This document shows positions 14,560 to 22,591 of a stretch of 32,352 nt of DNA, piece after piece. Under the pieces are notes generated by a model. That model was given only the letters and a program-made list of their open reading frames with translations. It was not told the origin of the DNA and ran no database searches. Source of the stretch: Streptomyces sparsogenes (GTDB lineage: Bacteria > Actinomycetota > Actinomycetes > Streptomycetales > Streptomycetaceae); assembly GCF_001704635.1 (NCBI RefSeq), contig NZ_MAXF01000063.1:1-32352 (forward strand). Direction: 5' to 3'. Position 1 is the stretch's first letter, and each line of letters starts with the position of its first letter. A program made the position numbers and the translations under genes.

Positions 14560-15798
14560 ATGAAGCACCGCATTGTCGTCCTCGGAGCCGGGTACGCCGG
14601 AGCCGTCACCGCCGGTCGTCTCGCCAAGCGGCTGCACCGCGACGACGTCGAGATCACCCTCGTCAACGCGGACCCCGACTTCGTCGAACGGGTGCGCCTG
14701 CACCAGCTCGCGAGCGGGCAGGACCTGCCGCGCCGCCCGCTGCGCGAGGTCTTCGCGGGCACCGGCGTGCGGGTGCGGGCGGCGCGGGTCACGGCGGTGG
14801 ACGTGGACCGCAAGACCGTCGAACTCGTCGATGAGCAGGGCGCGGACACCCCCGCCCACGACACCCCTGCCCACGACCCGCTCGCCCACGACAGCCTCGC
14901 CTACGACACGCTGGTGTACGCCCTCGGAAGCACCGTCGCCGACAACGGCGTCCCCGGTGTCGCCGAGCACGCCTACGACGTCGCCGGGAAGCAGTCCGCG
15001 CTGCGGCTGCGGGCGCGCCTGGCCGAGGTGGCGCCGGGCGGGACCGTGCTGGTCGTCGGCGGCGGCCTGACCGCCATCGAGGCGGCCGCCGAGATCGCCG
15101 AGGCCCACCCGGACCTGCGGGTCGCCATCGCCGCGCGCGGCGGCGTCGGCGACTGGCTCAGCGACAAGGCCCGGCGCCATCTGCGCGGCGCCTTCGACCG
15201 GCTCGGCATCACGGTCCACGAGCGGGCCGACATCACGCGCGTCGGAGCGGACGGCGTGGTCGTCGGCGCGGCCGGGGAGATCCCGGCCCAGGTGACCGTG
15301 TGGACCGCGGGCTTCACCGCCCACCCGCTCGCGGCCGCCACCACGCTGGAGGTGTCCGACACCGGGCGGATCGTCGTCGACGACACCATGCGCTCGGTCT
15401 CCCACCCCGATGTGTACGCCGTCGGCGACGCCGCGTTCGCCCAAGGGGCGGGTGACAAGCCCCTGCGGATGGGCTGCGCCACGGCGAACCCGATGGCGTG
15501 GCTGGCCGCCGACGCCCTCGCCGCGCGCCTGACCGGCCGCAAGGTACCCCGGACCACGATCGGCTACGCCGCCCAGTGCGTCAGCCTCGGCCGCCGCGAC
15601 GCCATCGTTCAGCGCGTGACCTCCGACGACCGACCCACCTCCACCGTCCTCACGGGCCGGACCGCCGCCCGCGTCAAGGAGTTCATCTGCGCGGCCACGG
15701 CCTGGGGCATCTCCCACCCGACCTCGATGGTGCCGAGCCGCCGCCGGCACCTCGCGAGCGGCCGCGGATCGGAAGCGGTCACAGCTTCCGCGTCATGA
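14560..15798 (+). CDS. FAD-dependent NAD(P)H oxidoreductase (Ndh-2-like), likely ECF41 target
   Basis: 412 aa. The N-terminal FAD Rossmann motif is VVLGAGYAG (residues 6-14); a second dinucleotide fold begins at TVLVVGGGLTAIEAA; the FAD-contacting DVYAVGDAAF motif lies near residue 285. The ATG-type motif is YDTLVYALGS. This is the pyridine-nucleotide-disulphide reductase fold seen in type II NADH dehydrogenases; there is no redox CxxC. There is no obvious C-terminal membrane anchor, so electron acceptor and location are open. Between the two folds it carries a four-copy 15-bp coding repeat. Its 3' end overlaps the convergent GNAT gene by 20 bases. Position after an ECF41 sigma gene strongly suggests that sigma factor drives it. 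Confidence 0.9.
   Translation: MKHRIVVLGAGYAGAVTAGRLAKRLHRDDVEITLVNADPDFVERVRLHQLASGQDLPRRPLREVFAGTGVRVRAARVTAVDVDRKTVELVDEQGADTPAHDTPAHDPLAHDSLAYDTLVYALGSTVADNGVPGVAEHAYDVAGKQSALRLRARLAEVAPGGTVLVVGGGLTAIEAAAEIAEAHPDLRVAIAARGGVGDWLSDKARRHLRGAFDRLGITVHERADITRVGADGVVVGAAGEIPAQVTVWTAGFTAHPLAAATTLEVSDTGRIVVDDTMRSVSHPDVYAVGDAAFAQGAGDKPLRMGCATANPMAWLAADALAARLTGRKVPRTTIGYAAQCVSLGRRDAIVQRVTSDDRPTSTVLTGRTAARVKEFICAATAWGISHPTSMVPSRRRHLASGRGSEAVTASAS
14845..14904 (+). repeat. 15-bp coding minisatellite inside the oxidoreductase gene
   Basis: Four units with period 15 start at 14845, 14860, 14875 and 14890 (GAC-ACC-CCC-GCC-CAC and variants). They encode the pentapeptide series DTPAH, DTPAH, DPLAH, DSLAY, just before the conserved YDTLVYALGS strand. 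The last unit has drifted into the conserved sequence, suggesting the conserved end was the source of expansion. Confidence 0.8.
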
Positions 15799-16234
15799 AC
15801 GTACTGTTCGGGTCGGGCCGGTAGTCCGCGAACGGTTCGCAGGGGACGAACCCGAACTTCTCGTACAGCTTCCTGGCCGGCAGGAAGAACTCGGCCGACC
15901 CGGTCTCCAGACTCAGCCTCGTGAAACCCATGCGCTCGGCCTCGGTGATGATGTGCTCGAGCAGCAGGGACGCGACCCCGCTCCGCTTGCGCGCCGCCTT
16001 GGTGCGCATCGACTTCAGCTCGGCGTGGCCCGCGTCCAGCTTCTTGAGCGCACCGCAGCCCACCAGCACGTCACCGTCCCGCACCACCCAGAAGGTGATG
16101 CCGGGCTCGCGGAGGGCGTCGAGGTCGAGCGCGTGCTTGCTCTCCGGAGGTGAGAGGGACCGCATCTGCTGCACGTGCTCGTCGAGGAACTCGGCTATCC
16201 CGGGTCCGGAGAGGTCGTCTGTCTCGATCTTCAT
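15779..16234 (-). CDS. GNAT-family N-acetyltransferase
   Basis: 151 aa. The core GNAT fold is visible: the beta4 strand with VGCGALKKLDAGHAELKSM, then motif A (RKRSGVASLLLEHIITEA, a variant of the R/Q-x-x-G-x-G/A acetyl-CoA loop), then LSLETGSAEFFLPARKLYEKFGFVPC. It resembles the YafP/ElaA-like small acetyltransferases. Substrate is unknown. I prefer ATG 16234; GTG 16240 is an alternative two codons upstream. It is divergent from the MBL-fold gene with only 31 bases between starts, so the two share a tiny promoter region. Its stop lies inside the end of the convergent oxidoreductase gene. Confidence 0.87.
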   Translation of the reverse strand: MKIETDDLSGPGIAEFLDEHVQQMRSLSPPESKHALDLDALREPGITFWVVRDGDVLVGCGALKKLDAGHAELKSMRTKAARKRSGVASLLLEHIITEAERMGFTRLSLETGSAEFFLPARKLYEKFGFVPCEPFADYRPDPNSTFMTRKL

Positions 16235-16253
16235 GCCCACTCGCCCTACTCTC

Positions 16254-16259
16254 TAGACT
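16254..16259 (+). promoter_or_regulatory. -10 box (TAGACT), leaderless MBL-fold gene
   Basis: TAGACT lies six bases before ATG 16266, with no ribosome site between. The position is that expected when transcription starts at the ATG. The shared 31-base divergent region also has to serve the GNAT gene. Confidence 0.5.
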
Positions 16260-16265
16260 CCCCGG

Positions 16266-17048
16266 ATGACCGGTCTCCGTCTCACCGTCCTGGGATCCGC
16301 GACGCCCTACGCGAGCGTGGACAACCCCTGCTCCGGCTATCTGATCTCCAGCGGCGACACCCGCCTCTGGGCGGACGCGGGCAGTGGCACGCTGGCGCGA
16401 CTGCAGCGGTACGCCCGGCTCGACGAGGTGGACGCGATCTGGATCTCCCACCTGCACGCCGACCATAGCGCGGACCTGCTGACCGCCTACTACGCGGCGC
16501 TCTACGCGGACCTCCGGCTCGCCGCCCCCATCCCCCTCTACGGGCCGCCGGGCATCGCCGAGCGGCTGGCCCACTACCTGACCAACGGCCCGCGCCGCAG
16601 CCCGGTCGAGTCGGCCTTCGCCATCCACGAGCTGCACGACGGACACCAGGCGCGCGTCGGCGCCCTCACCTTGACCAGCGCGGCGGTGGCGCACGGCATC
16701 CCGGCCTTCGCCGTACGCGTCGAGGCCGACGGCCGGTCGCTGGTCTACTCCGGCGACACCGCCCCCTGCGCGAGCCTCACGCGGCTGGCCGAGGGGTGTG
16801 ACGTGCTGCTGTGCGAGGCCGAGAGCGACCGCGCCCCGGCGGAGGACGAGCAGGTGCACCACACCCCCGAGGACACCGGCGACACGGCCACCGCGGCCCG
16901 GGCCGCCCGGCTGATCGTCACCCACGTCGGCCGCTCCCTCACCCCGCCCCAAGCGGTGGCCCGTGCCTCGGCCCGCTTCGCCGGCCCCGTCGACTACGCC
17001 GCGCCCGGTGCCGCCTTCGAGATCCCCCTCAGCCCAGCAGGGCGATGA
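16266..17048 (+). CDS. MBL-fold metallohydrolase (RNase Z-like)
   Basis: 260 aa metallo-beta-lactamase-fold enzyme. The metal motif is SHLHADH (61-67); further ligands are AHGIPAF (His), YSGDT (Asp, about 160-164) and the C-terminal ITHVGRSL (His). The layout follows the RNase Z/ElaC superfamily without the long exosite arm, so it is more likely a phosphodiesterase or other hydrolase than true tRNase Z. Between YSGDT and ITHVG is an acidic/His insert. Cytoplasmic, leaderless start. Its 3' end overlaps by 20 bases the stranded end of a lost minus-strand gene, indicating that the normal neighbour has been replaced. Confidence 0.88.
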   Translation: MTGLRLTVLGSATPYASVDNPCSGYLISSGDTRLWADAGSGTLARLQRYARLDEVDAIWISHLHADHSADLLTAYYAALYADLRLAAPIPLYGPPGIAERLAHYLTNGPRRSPVESAFAIHELHDGHQARVGALTLTSAAVAHGIPAFAVRVEADGRSLVYSGDTAPCASLTRLAEGCDVLLCEAESDRAPAEDEQVHHTPEDTGDTATAARAARLIVTHVGRSLTPPQAVARASARFAGPVDYAAPGAAFEIPLSPAGR

Positions 17049-17109
17049 CCTCCACGAAGTAGTCGTAGGCCGCGGGTACGGCCACCTTCAGCTTGGGGTC
17101 GTCCAGCTG
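17029..17109 (-). pseudogene. 3' remnant of a deleted minus-strand gene
   Basis: A minus-strand frame ending in TGA at 17029-17031 gives a natural-looking protein tail, QLDDPKLKVAVPAAYDYFVE followed by VIALLG, with Streptomyces-like third-position GC. A stop codon is met a few residues upstream (TGATGCGC, near 17132), and there is no start or ribosome site. The tail overlaps the MBL gene end by 20 bases in the tail-to-tail manner of real convergent genes. I do not recognise the parent protein. This is most simply the last 26 codons of a core gene whose body was removed when the XRE-containing block arrived. Confidence 0.45.
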
Positions 17110-17234
17110 TGGCAAACACCCATCGGTTGCGCATCAAAGGCGAGGTGCGCCATTCGTCGGAGTGAACGGCGGCACACGAGAAGGGCCCCGCCCCATACCC
17201 TGGCAGGGACGATCTGGCAGAGAGGGGCACGGCC

Positions 17235-18488
17235 ATGGGATCTGACGCTACCTCGAACCCGCTGGACCATCCGCTGGTCTTCGGCCAGCGGATGCAAGTC
17301 CTCCGCACGCGCCGGGGTATGAGCCGTACCGTCCTCGCCGGTCTGCTCGACAAGTCCCCGAGCTGGGTGAAGCAGGTCGAGAACGGTGCTCTCCACACTC
17401 CCGGGCTTCCGATGATTCTGCGCATCGCCGAGGTCCTGCGCGTCCGCAATCTCGCGGAGCTCACCGGCGACCAGTCCATGCCCGTCGATCTCTTCATCGG
17501 CCCAGGCCACGCCAAGCTGCCCGCAGTGCGATCCGCGATCGACACGTTCCCCACCGTCGCCGCCGATCGCGAAGCGCCCTCGGCCGCGCACCTGAGGACA
17601 CGCCTCGAAAGCGCTTGGTCGGCCCGCCACTCCGCCCCCAAACACCGCGATGTGATCGGCGGCCTTCTGCCGAGTCTCATCCGGGACGCGCAACTCGCCG
17701 TACGCCAGGCCGACCGCGCGCCGGAACGGCGAGCGGCTCAGGCGGTGCTGTCCGAGGTCTACTCCCTCAGCCAATTCTTCATCGCCTACCAGCCGGACAC
17801 CGCCCTTCTGTGGCGCGTGGCCGAGCGCGGCCTGGTCGCCGCCCAGGAGAGCGAGGACCCGCACGCCATCGGCGTGGCCGCCTGGCTCACCGCCCAGGCC
17901 CACCGCGACAGCGGCCCCACCCACTTCGACGCGGCCGACGCGGTCACCTTGGAGACTCTGCGCTACCTCGAGCCCCTCCTGCCGGAAGCGCCGGACGAGG
18001 TGCGCGCCATCGCAGGGGCCTTGCAGTTCGAGGCCGGTTACACCGCCGCGCGCCGGGGCGACACCGGCACCGCGTGGAGCTACTGGGAAACCGCGAGGAA
18101 GATGGCCAAGCGGCTCCCCGCCGACTACTACCACCCCGTGACGTCGTTCTCCCGGGCCATCATGGGCGCGCACGCGGTCACGATCGCCGTCGAGCTGCAC
18201 GCGGGCCGGGAGTCCGTACGGCAGGTCGCGAAGGCCGACGCCGAGGCGATTCCGTCACGGCCCCGGCTGGCCCGGCACCGGATCGAGGAGGCCCGGGGCT
18301 ACCAACTCGACGGGCAGCCGGAGACCGCGCTGGCGACGTTGGTGAAGGCGTACGAGGCCGCGCCGGAGACCATTCGTTACAACGGCTACGCGCGCCGAAT
18401 CGTCTTGGAGGAGACGGAGGCGAAGTCACCGGAGCGTCGCCGTCGCGCGGCCGACCTGGCCGTGAGGATCGGGGTATTGGCCGCCTGA
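17235..18488 (+). CDS. XRE-family helix-turn-helix regulator with TPR-like sensor domain
   Basis: 417 aa. The N-terminal HTH (about 16-72: FGQRMQVLRTRRGMSRTVLAGLLDKSPSWVKQVENG) is followed by about 330 residues of helical repeats of TPR type (for example ALQFEAGYTAARRGDTGTAW, RIEEARGYQLDGQPETALAT). Large XRE/TPR proteins of this kind are abundant in Streptomyces; some act as cytoplasmic peptide or partner-protein sensors. Ribosome site GAGGGG is seven bases before ATG 17235 and a TACCCT -10-like box lies at 17196-17201. It ends with its own hairpin and then a palindrome in front of a three-gene operon, which is its most likely regulatory target. First gene of the accessory block. Confidence 0.88.
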   Translation: MGSDATSNPLDHPLVFGQRMQVLRTRRGMSRTVLAGLLDKSPSWVKQVENGALHTPGLPMILRIAEVLRVRNLAELTGDQSMPVDLFIGPGHAKLPAVRSAIDTFPTVAADREAPSAAHLRTRLESAWSARHSAPKHRDVIGGLLPSLIRDAQLAVRQADRAPERRAAQAVLSEVYSLSQFFIAYQPDTALLWRVAERGLVAAQESEDPHAIGVAAWLTAQAHRDSGPTHFDAADAVTLETLRYLEPLLPEAPDEVRAIAGALQFEAGYTAARRGDTGTAWSYWETARKMAKRLPADYYHPVTSFSRAIMGAHAVTIAVELHAGRESVRQVAKADAEAIPSRPRLARHRIEEARGYQLDGQPETALATLVKAYEAAPETIRYNGYARRIVLEETEAKSPERRRRAADLAVRIGVLAA

Positions 18489-18500
18489 ACCCGCGTTCGA

Positions 18501-18519
18501 GGGGCAGATTCTCTGCCCC
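18501..18519 (+). terminator. Terminator after the XRE/TPR gene
   Basis: GGGGCAGA (18501-18508), a 3-base loop, TCTGCCCC (18512-18519), followed by a pyrimidine/T-rich stretch. It lies 12 bases after the XRE stop, so the three-gene operon downstream probably has its own promoter. Confidence 0.75.
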
Positions 18520-18545
18520 CTCTCTGCTCTTGACGCTCTTACGGT

Positions 18546-18565
18546 CGGTGATCACCTGATCACCG
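18546..18565 (+). promoter_or_regulatory. Palindromic candidate operator directly before a start codon
   Basis: CGGTGATCA (18546-18554), two bases, TGATCACCG (18557-18565): a perfect 9-bp inverted repeat whose last base touches the ATG at 18566. TTGACG (18530-18535) upstream is a good -35 box, which places the -10 region inside the palindrome. A protein bound here would block the promoter and the start codon. The XRE regulator is the natural candidate. Confidence 0.6.
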
Positions 18566-19015
18566 ATGACGTCGGGGGCTCTTGTGGAGACGACGAACAG
18601 TTACACCGTCCTGCCGTGGATGCCGCCAAGCGGCCGTGGCACGCAACTGCAGGCCGCCGGCCGGTCGTGGGACGCCGTGCGCGTTCCCCTCTCCATCGGC
18701 ATCGGCGAACGCACCCTCGAGCTGCTGGGCGGCGTGACGGGCGCGGTCATCGAGAACCCGTTCGACAAGGTTCTGTACTGGTTGATCACGCCTGGCTCGG
18801 CCATCGAATGGGACATGACCCGGCTGCCCCACGTCCAGGTCTGGGGAGCGACCGCGTACATCGAGGTGCCGTCCGTCGACTGCCGGAGGGGGCCCGGGGT
18901 GCGCTGGCGCGTACCGCCCCGGGACCGCTGCCTCACCGACCCGGCGGCCCTGCTCGCCGCACTGCGCACCGCGACCCGCGAGGCACTCGGCCCCCGCGAG
19001 GGGGCGGCCCGGTGA
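18566..19015 (+). CDS. Unknown 149-aa protein, first gene of small-protein operon
   Basis: 149 aa, no signal peptide or membrane segment. The middle reads as alternating strands (VRVPLSIGIGERTLELLG, AVIENPFDKVLYWLITPGSA, VQVWGATAYIEVPS) and then a Pro/Arg-rich turn (GPGVRWRVPPRDRCLTDP) and a C-terminal helix. The GP-G-V-W-R-VPP...LTDP phrase recalls short Streptomyces proteins related to the C-terminal part of bifunctional primase/polymerase-like proteins, but I do not claim homology. The start at ATG 18566 sits against the palindrome, with no ribosome site, so a leaderless message is likely. GTG 18584 is an alternative. Its TGA overlaps the GTG of the next gene. Confidence 0.7.
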   Translation: MTSGALVETTNSYTVLPWMPPSGRGTQLQAAGRSWDAVRVPLSIGIGERTLELLGGVTGAVIENPFDKVLYWLITPGSAIEWDMTRLPHVQVWGATAYIEVPSVDCRRGPGVRWRVPPRDRCLTDPAALLAALRTATREALGPREGAAR

Positions 19016-19197
19016 CCGAGTACTGCTACCGCTGCGACAAGCCCACCCGCGACCCGGTCACCGTCCTGCGCGCCTCGGCGTCCGGGCCCGGGTGCCTGCG
19101 CCATCTGTGCCCGGACTGCAACCGCCGACGCCCTCACCCCGACGCCGACCTCTACGAAGTGCTGGTCACCCTCCAGCGCGACAGGCACCCGACATGA
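19012..19197 (+). CDS. Small Cys-rich (zinc-ribbon-like) protein
   Basis: 61 aa starting at GTG 19012, which overlaps the previous stop by four bases (GTGA). It has C5-x-x-C8 (EYCYRCDKP) and, 20 residues later, C28 and C33-x-x-C36 (CLRHLCPDCNRRR), a zinc-ribbon pattern, followed by a basic stretch. Too small to be an enzyme; likely a metal-bound protein- or nucleic-acid-contact module. Its stop overlaps the next start (ATGA). Not previously known to me by function. Confidence 0.72.
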   Translation: MTEYCYRCDKPTRDPVTVLRASASGPGCLRHLCPDCNRRRPHPDADLYEVLVTLQRDRHPT

Positions 19198-19388
19198 CCA
19201 CCCCGGCCGGAGCCCGGCGCCTGTCTCCGTACTGCGCGCTGTACACCGCCGAGCCCGACACCACACCCGACGAGATCCACGCCTATTGCAAGGGGCCGGG
19301 CGAGGTCCGGGCCGAGCCCGTACCGCCCGCGACCCGTGGCGCGCTTCTCTTCACCATCCGCTGCGACTGCGCCTGTCACCGCATCTGA
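19194..19388 (+). CDS. Small Cys-rich protein, last gene of operon
   Basis: 64 aa from ATG 19194, overlapping the zinc-ribbon gene stop by four bases. Cys residues are at YCALY and HAYCKG in the first half and at the C-terminal end in TIRCDCACHRI, a compact Cys/His group that could bind a metal. No signal peptide or TM. The four-base overlaps through the whole operon indicate strict co-translation of the three proteins in fixed ratio. Function unknown. Confidence 0.68.
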   Translation: MTTPAGARRLSPYCALYTAEPDTTPDEIHAYCKGPGEVRAEPVPPATRGALLFTIRCDCACHRI

Positions 19389-19399
19389 GGCCGTGACGT

Positions 19400-19463
19400 T
19401 GCGGTGAGTATGGGACAGCGACACGCCGTCGCTTCGGCGTGTCGCTGTCCCAAACTCACCGCA
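19400..19463. repeat. 64-bp near-perfect inverted repeat (strong hairpin)
   Basis: Arms 19400-19428 and 19435-19463 (29 bases each) pair with a single A-A mismatch, around a 6-base loop. The inner 18 bp are perfect. It lies between the convergent small-protein operon (ends 19388) and the MFS gene (ends 19586), so a bidirectional terminator is the simplest role. Its length and near-perfection are well beyond the other terminators here and would also fit a small inverted-repeat mobile sequence. The 122 bases from 19464 to 19585 show nothing else. Confidence 0.9.
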
Positions 19464-19585
19464 CATCCAGGCCCGCGCAGCGTAAAGCCCCCTCGAAGAC
19501 CGGCTCGGCTGGGGCGGGGACGTCGTCGGCGGGTGGTAGCTGCGGGGGACCTCACCAGCCGTAGCGGGGCAGGCGGGTGTGGAGG

Positions 19586-20851
19586 TCAGGCGGTGGCGGG
19601 CTGGGGGGTGGGGGTGGGGAGGCGGCCGGTGCGGGACAGGGCGGTGACTGCTGTGGCGCAGGCGGCTCCGGTGAGCGCGAGCGTGGTCCATACCAGCCAG
19701 GGAGCGGTGGGGTGGGTGGCGTCCCAGAGGGCACCGAGGGCGAGGTTGCCGAGGGTGATGCCGAGGCCGGAGACGGTGTTGTAGAGGCCGTAGTGGGTGG
19801 CGAGGAGGCTGTTGCCGGAGAGGGCGACGACGGCGTCCATCTCGAAGGGGTAGACGACCGCCCCGGCCGCGGCGAGGGCCGCGACGGAGGCGGCGAGGGC
19901 GGCGAGTTGGGCGGTCGGGGAGTGGGCGGGGGCGAGGGTCAGGGGGATGAAGGCCGCGCCCATGGCGGACAGGCCGGTCACCAGGGCCTGATGAGGGGTG
20001 AGGCGGCGCTTGGCCCAGTCGGTCAGCCGTAGTTGGCCGGCTACCGCCACCGCGGCGGAGACGACGAACAGGCCGCTCGTCGCCTTGGTGCCGTGGGCGC
20101 CGAGGGCGGCGTCGGCGGCCAGGGGGAGGAGGAGGTAGACCTGGAAGGTCAGCACGTAGGAGCCGGTCATGGCCGCGGAGAACAGCAGGAACGGGCGGTT
20201 GGAGGCGACCTGTCGCCATTGGGACCAGATGGATGGGGCGACATCGGTTCGAGTCGCCGTCGGGTGGGGCGTGGGGGCCTGGCGGGTGGGGAGGGCGCGG
20301 GACTGGAGCGCGCTCAGGGCGGCGAAGATCAGGGCGGCTGTCGTGCACACGGCGCGGAAGTCGGCGGCGAGCAGCGCCAGGCCGACCACCGGGCCGAGCA
20401 GCATGCCGGCCTGGTAGTAGACGTTGAAGGTGGCGAACGCGTCCACTCGTCGCCCGCCGGCCTCGGCGGCGAGGTAGGCGCGGACGGCGGGGTTGAACAA
20501 GGCGCCGGCGAAGCCGGTCGCGGCGGAGGCGGCGATCAGCGCGGGGAGGGTGTCGGCCCAGCCCAGGAGGGCGAATCCGCCGGTGCGCAGCAGGCAGCCC
20601 GCCAGGATGGGGGCCTTGTAGCCGTAGCGGTCGGCGATGGTGCCGCCGATGAGGAACATGCCCTGCTGGGAGAGGTTGCGTACGCCGAGGACCAGGCCGA
20701 CGGTCCACGCCGCCAGGCCCAGGTCGCCCGCGAGGTGGGCGGCGAGGTAGGGCATGAGCATGTAGAAGGCCAGGTTGATGGCGAGCTGGTTCACCATCAG
20801 CAGTTGGGCGGCCGGGCTGAACGAACGGGTGCGCGCGAGGAGGTTTCTCAT
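19586..20851 (-). CDS. MFS efflux transporter paired with PLP enzyme
   Basis: 421 aa, about 12 transmembrane helices, drug/metabolite-exporter type. The loop-2 motif is [14 protein letters not shown], and an MFS-exporter-like stretch [13 protein letters not shown] lies in helix 5. The central loop is near residues 190-215. ATG 20851 overlaps the stop of the PLP enzyme gene by four bases (ATGA), so enzyme and transporter are made together. An exporter coupled to a single amino-acid-forming enzyme suggests export of the enzyme's product, or of a small molecule built from it. The open frame continues far upstream but that is shadow of the PLP gene. Confidence 0.9.
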   Translation of the reverse strand: MRNLLARTRSFSPAAQLLMVNQLAINLAFYMLMPYLAAHLAGDLGLAAWTVGLVLGVRNLSQQGMFLIGGTIADRYGYKAPILAGCLLRTGGFALLGWADTLPALIAASAATGFAGALFNPAVRAYLAAEAGGRRVDAFATFNVYYQAGMLLGPVVGLALLAADFRAVCTTAALIFAALSALQSRALPTRQAPTPHPTATRTDVAPSIWSQWRQVASNRPFLLFSAAMTGSYVLTFQVYLLLPLAADAALGAHGTKATSGLFVVSAAVAVAGQLRLTDWAKRRLTPHQALVTGLSAMGAAFIPLTLAPAHSPTAQLAALAASVAALAAAGAVVYPFEMDAVVALSGNSLLATHYGLYNTVSGLGITLGNLALGALWDATHPTAPWLVWTTLALTGAACATAVTALSRTGRLPTPTPQPATA

Positions 20852-22017
20852 CGGGCCGCTCCCGCCAGGTCGGGACGGCCCGCGCCGGTGGCGGCGGCGC
20901 GGGGGGTGGTGACGGTGCGGCAGCGGGTCCAGCGGGTGACCACCGCCTGGTCGGGGCGGGCGATCTCGTCGGGGGCTTCGGGCGGCTCGTGGCCCAGCAG
21001 CCGGTGGGCGCGGCAGTAGTCGTCGTCGAAGACGGTGGAGACGTAGCGGTGGGGGCCGTCGGGGAAGACGGCGGCGATGCGGTCCTCGGCCGGGCTGGTG
21101 CGCGCGAGCCACCGGGCGACCAGCGCGACCGCGCCCACGCTCCACCCGCCGGTGGCGTAGTGGGTGCGGGCCAGGGCGCGGGCGGCCCATACGGACTCGG
21201 GGGCGGCGACCCAGTGCACCTCGTCGAACAGGTCGTATGCGACGTTCCGGGGGTGGATCGACGAGCCCAGGCCGCGCATCAGCCGGGGGCCGGCGGGCTG
21301 CCCGAAGATGGTGGAGGCGCAGGTGTCCACGCCGACCACTCGCAGGGCGGGGAAGAAGACGCGCAGGACGCGGCCGATGCCGGCGGAGTGGCCGCCGGTG
21401 CCGACCGAGACGACCAGGGTGTCGATCCGGCCGAGCTGGGCGGCCAGCTCGTGCGCGAGCGGCCGGTAGGCGGCCACGCCGTCGGGGTTGTGGTACTGGT
21501 CCGGACACCAGGCGTCGGGGTGCGCGGCCAGCAGCTCGGCGACCTTCTCGCGGCGGGCCCGCTGCCAGCCCCCGTCCGGGTGCGGGGTGGTGACGGTGTG
21601 GATCTCGGCGCCGTAGGCGCGCAGCAGGCCCGCGACCTGGGCCTCCATCCCCGGGTCGGTCACCACCGAGACGGGGTGGCCGAAGGTGATGCCGGCCAGG
21701 GCCAGGCCCAGGCCGAGGGTGCCGGAGGTGGACTCCACGATCCGGGCGCCGGGCGGCAGCGCCCCGCGCTCGCGGGCGGCGGCGACCATGTAGAGGGCGG
21801 TGCGGTCCTTGATGCCGCCGGGGTTGTGGCCTTCGAGCTTGGCCCAGAAGCCGCGCCCGGCGGGGGTGAACGGCTCGCCCACCCACAGCACGGGCGTGTC
21901 GCCGACCAGGGCGGCCGGGGTGGCGGCCGACCGCGCCGGGGCGGCCGGCAGCTGGGCGGGGGAGGCGGGGTCGGGGGCCCGGACGGATGACAGGACGGAT
22001 GACGCGAGGGGGTTCAT
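20848..22017 (-). CDS. Cysteine-synthase-like PLP-dependent enzyme (CysK/SbnA family)
   Basis: 389 aa, fold type II PLP enzyme. The Schiff-base lysine is in [10 protein letters not shown] (K70). The substrate loop is [12 protein letters not shown] (95-106) where true O-acetylserine sulfhydrylases have TSGNTG, and the phosphate cradle is VGTGGHSAG. The C-terminus has FPDGPHRY in place of the common FPDGGERY. These substitutions are closer to SbnA/diaminopropionate-type enzymes than to housekeeping CysK. Such enzymes replace the beta group of O-acetyl- or O-phosphoserine with another nucleophile. A disordered N-terminal extension (1-35) precedes the domain. GGGAGAG precedes ATG 22017. It is the middle gene of a three-gene operon with a Cys/His membrane protein and an MFS exporter. 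Product unknown. Confidence 0.88.
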   Translation of the reverse strand: MNPLASSVLSSVRAPDPASPAQLPAAPARSAATPAALVGDTPVLWVGEPFTPAGRGFWAKLEGHNPGGIKDRTALYMVAAARERGALPPGARIVESTSGTLGLGLALAGITFGHPVSVVTDPGMEAQVAGLLRAYGAEIHTVTTPHPDGGWQRARREKVAELLAAHPDAWCPDQYHNPDGVAAYRPLAHELAAQLGRIDTLVVSVGTGGHSAGIGRVLRVFFPALRVVGVDTCASTIFGQPAGPRLMRGLGSSIHPRNVAYDLFDEVHWVAAPESVWAARALARTHYATGGWSVGAVALVARWLARTSPAEDRIAAVFPDGPHRYVSTVFDDDYCRAHRLLGHEPPEAPDEIARPDQAVVTRWTRCRTVTTPRAAATGAGRPDLAGAAR

Positions 22018-22148
22018 GGTGGCGGCTCTCCCACCGCCGTCGCACGGCCGGCGGCCGGAACGGCGGTGTACGGGGTCGAGGTGACGGAACACGGCTCGTC
22101 CCGCCGCACCGGCACGCGGAGCGTACGGACGCGGCGGGGCCGGCCGGG

Positions 22149-22580
22149 TCAGTTCCGCCAGACCTGCAACACCGCCCGTCGCGCGCCGCAAGGCCGTACC
22201 GCCTCCGGCTCCGGCGGTCCCCGGACGGGCATGACGGCTCGTACGGCCGCGTCGGCGGCCGGCAGCGCGGGCGGGGGGAGCGGCTCCCTGACGCAGCCGG
22301 GCTGTCCCAGCACCGGCTCGTCGACGCCCACGCAACTGCGGGGTCCGTGGTGACGGCCGTCGCACGCGCCTGACCGCTCCATGACCTGGCCGGTCGCGGC
22401 ACGCGCCGCCGGCGGCCGGGCGGTGGTCTCCGTGGCCGTGAAGGTGTCGGTCCGCCAGGAACCGCCGCCCAGAGGACCATGGGCGCAGCCCATGACGTGG
22501 ATCAGCGCGACCAGCACCAGAGCGAGCCACGGGCCTCGCGCCCCGGCTCGCCGTGTCGTCGGCCCCGCACTGATCGCCAC
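22149..22580 (-). CDS. Putative Cys/His-rich membrane-anchored protein (DUF6153-like)
   Basis: About 143 aa. One N-terminal hydrophobic segment ([18 protein letters not shown]) and then a soluble part with clustered possible metal ligands: [12 protein letters not shown] in the middle and more Cys near the end. The plan (single TM, His/Cys group, Pro-rich stretch, short hydrophobic/Arg tail) resembles small Streptomyces proteins of the DUF6153 type, some of which lie near metal-handling genes. The start is uncertain: GTG 22580 or TTG 22589, neither with a ribosome site. Codon use is compatible with coding, but GC-rich shadows are common, so I hold this at moderate confidence. First gene before the PLP enzyme, 131 bases apart. 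Confidence 0.5.
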   Translation of the reverse strand: MAISAGPTTRRAGARGPWLALVLVALIHVMGCAHGPLGGGSWRTDTFTATETTARPPAARAATGQVMERSGACDGRHHGPRSCVGVDEPVLGQPGCVREPLPPPALPAADAAVRAVMPVRGPPEPEAVRPCGARRAVLQVWRN

Positions 22581-22591
22581 GGAGCACAAAG

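Noticed and set aside
20848..22480. Very long minus-strand frame running through MFS and PLP genes (964 codons)
   Set aside because: Only its last 421 codons (the MFS gene) carry real features; the rest is an out-of-frame shadow of the PLP gene.
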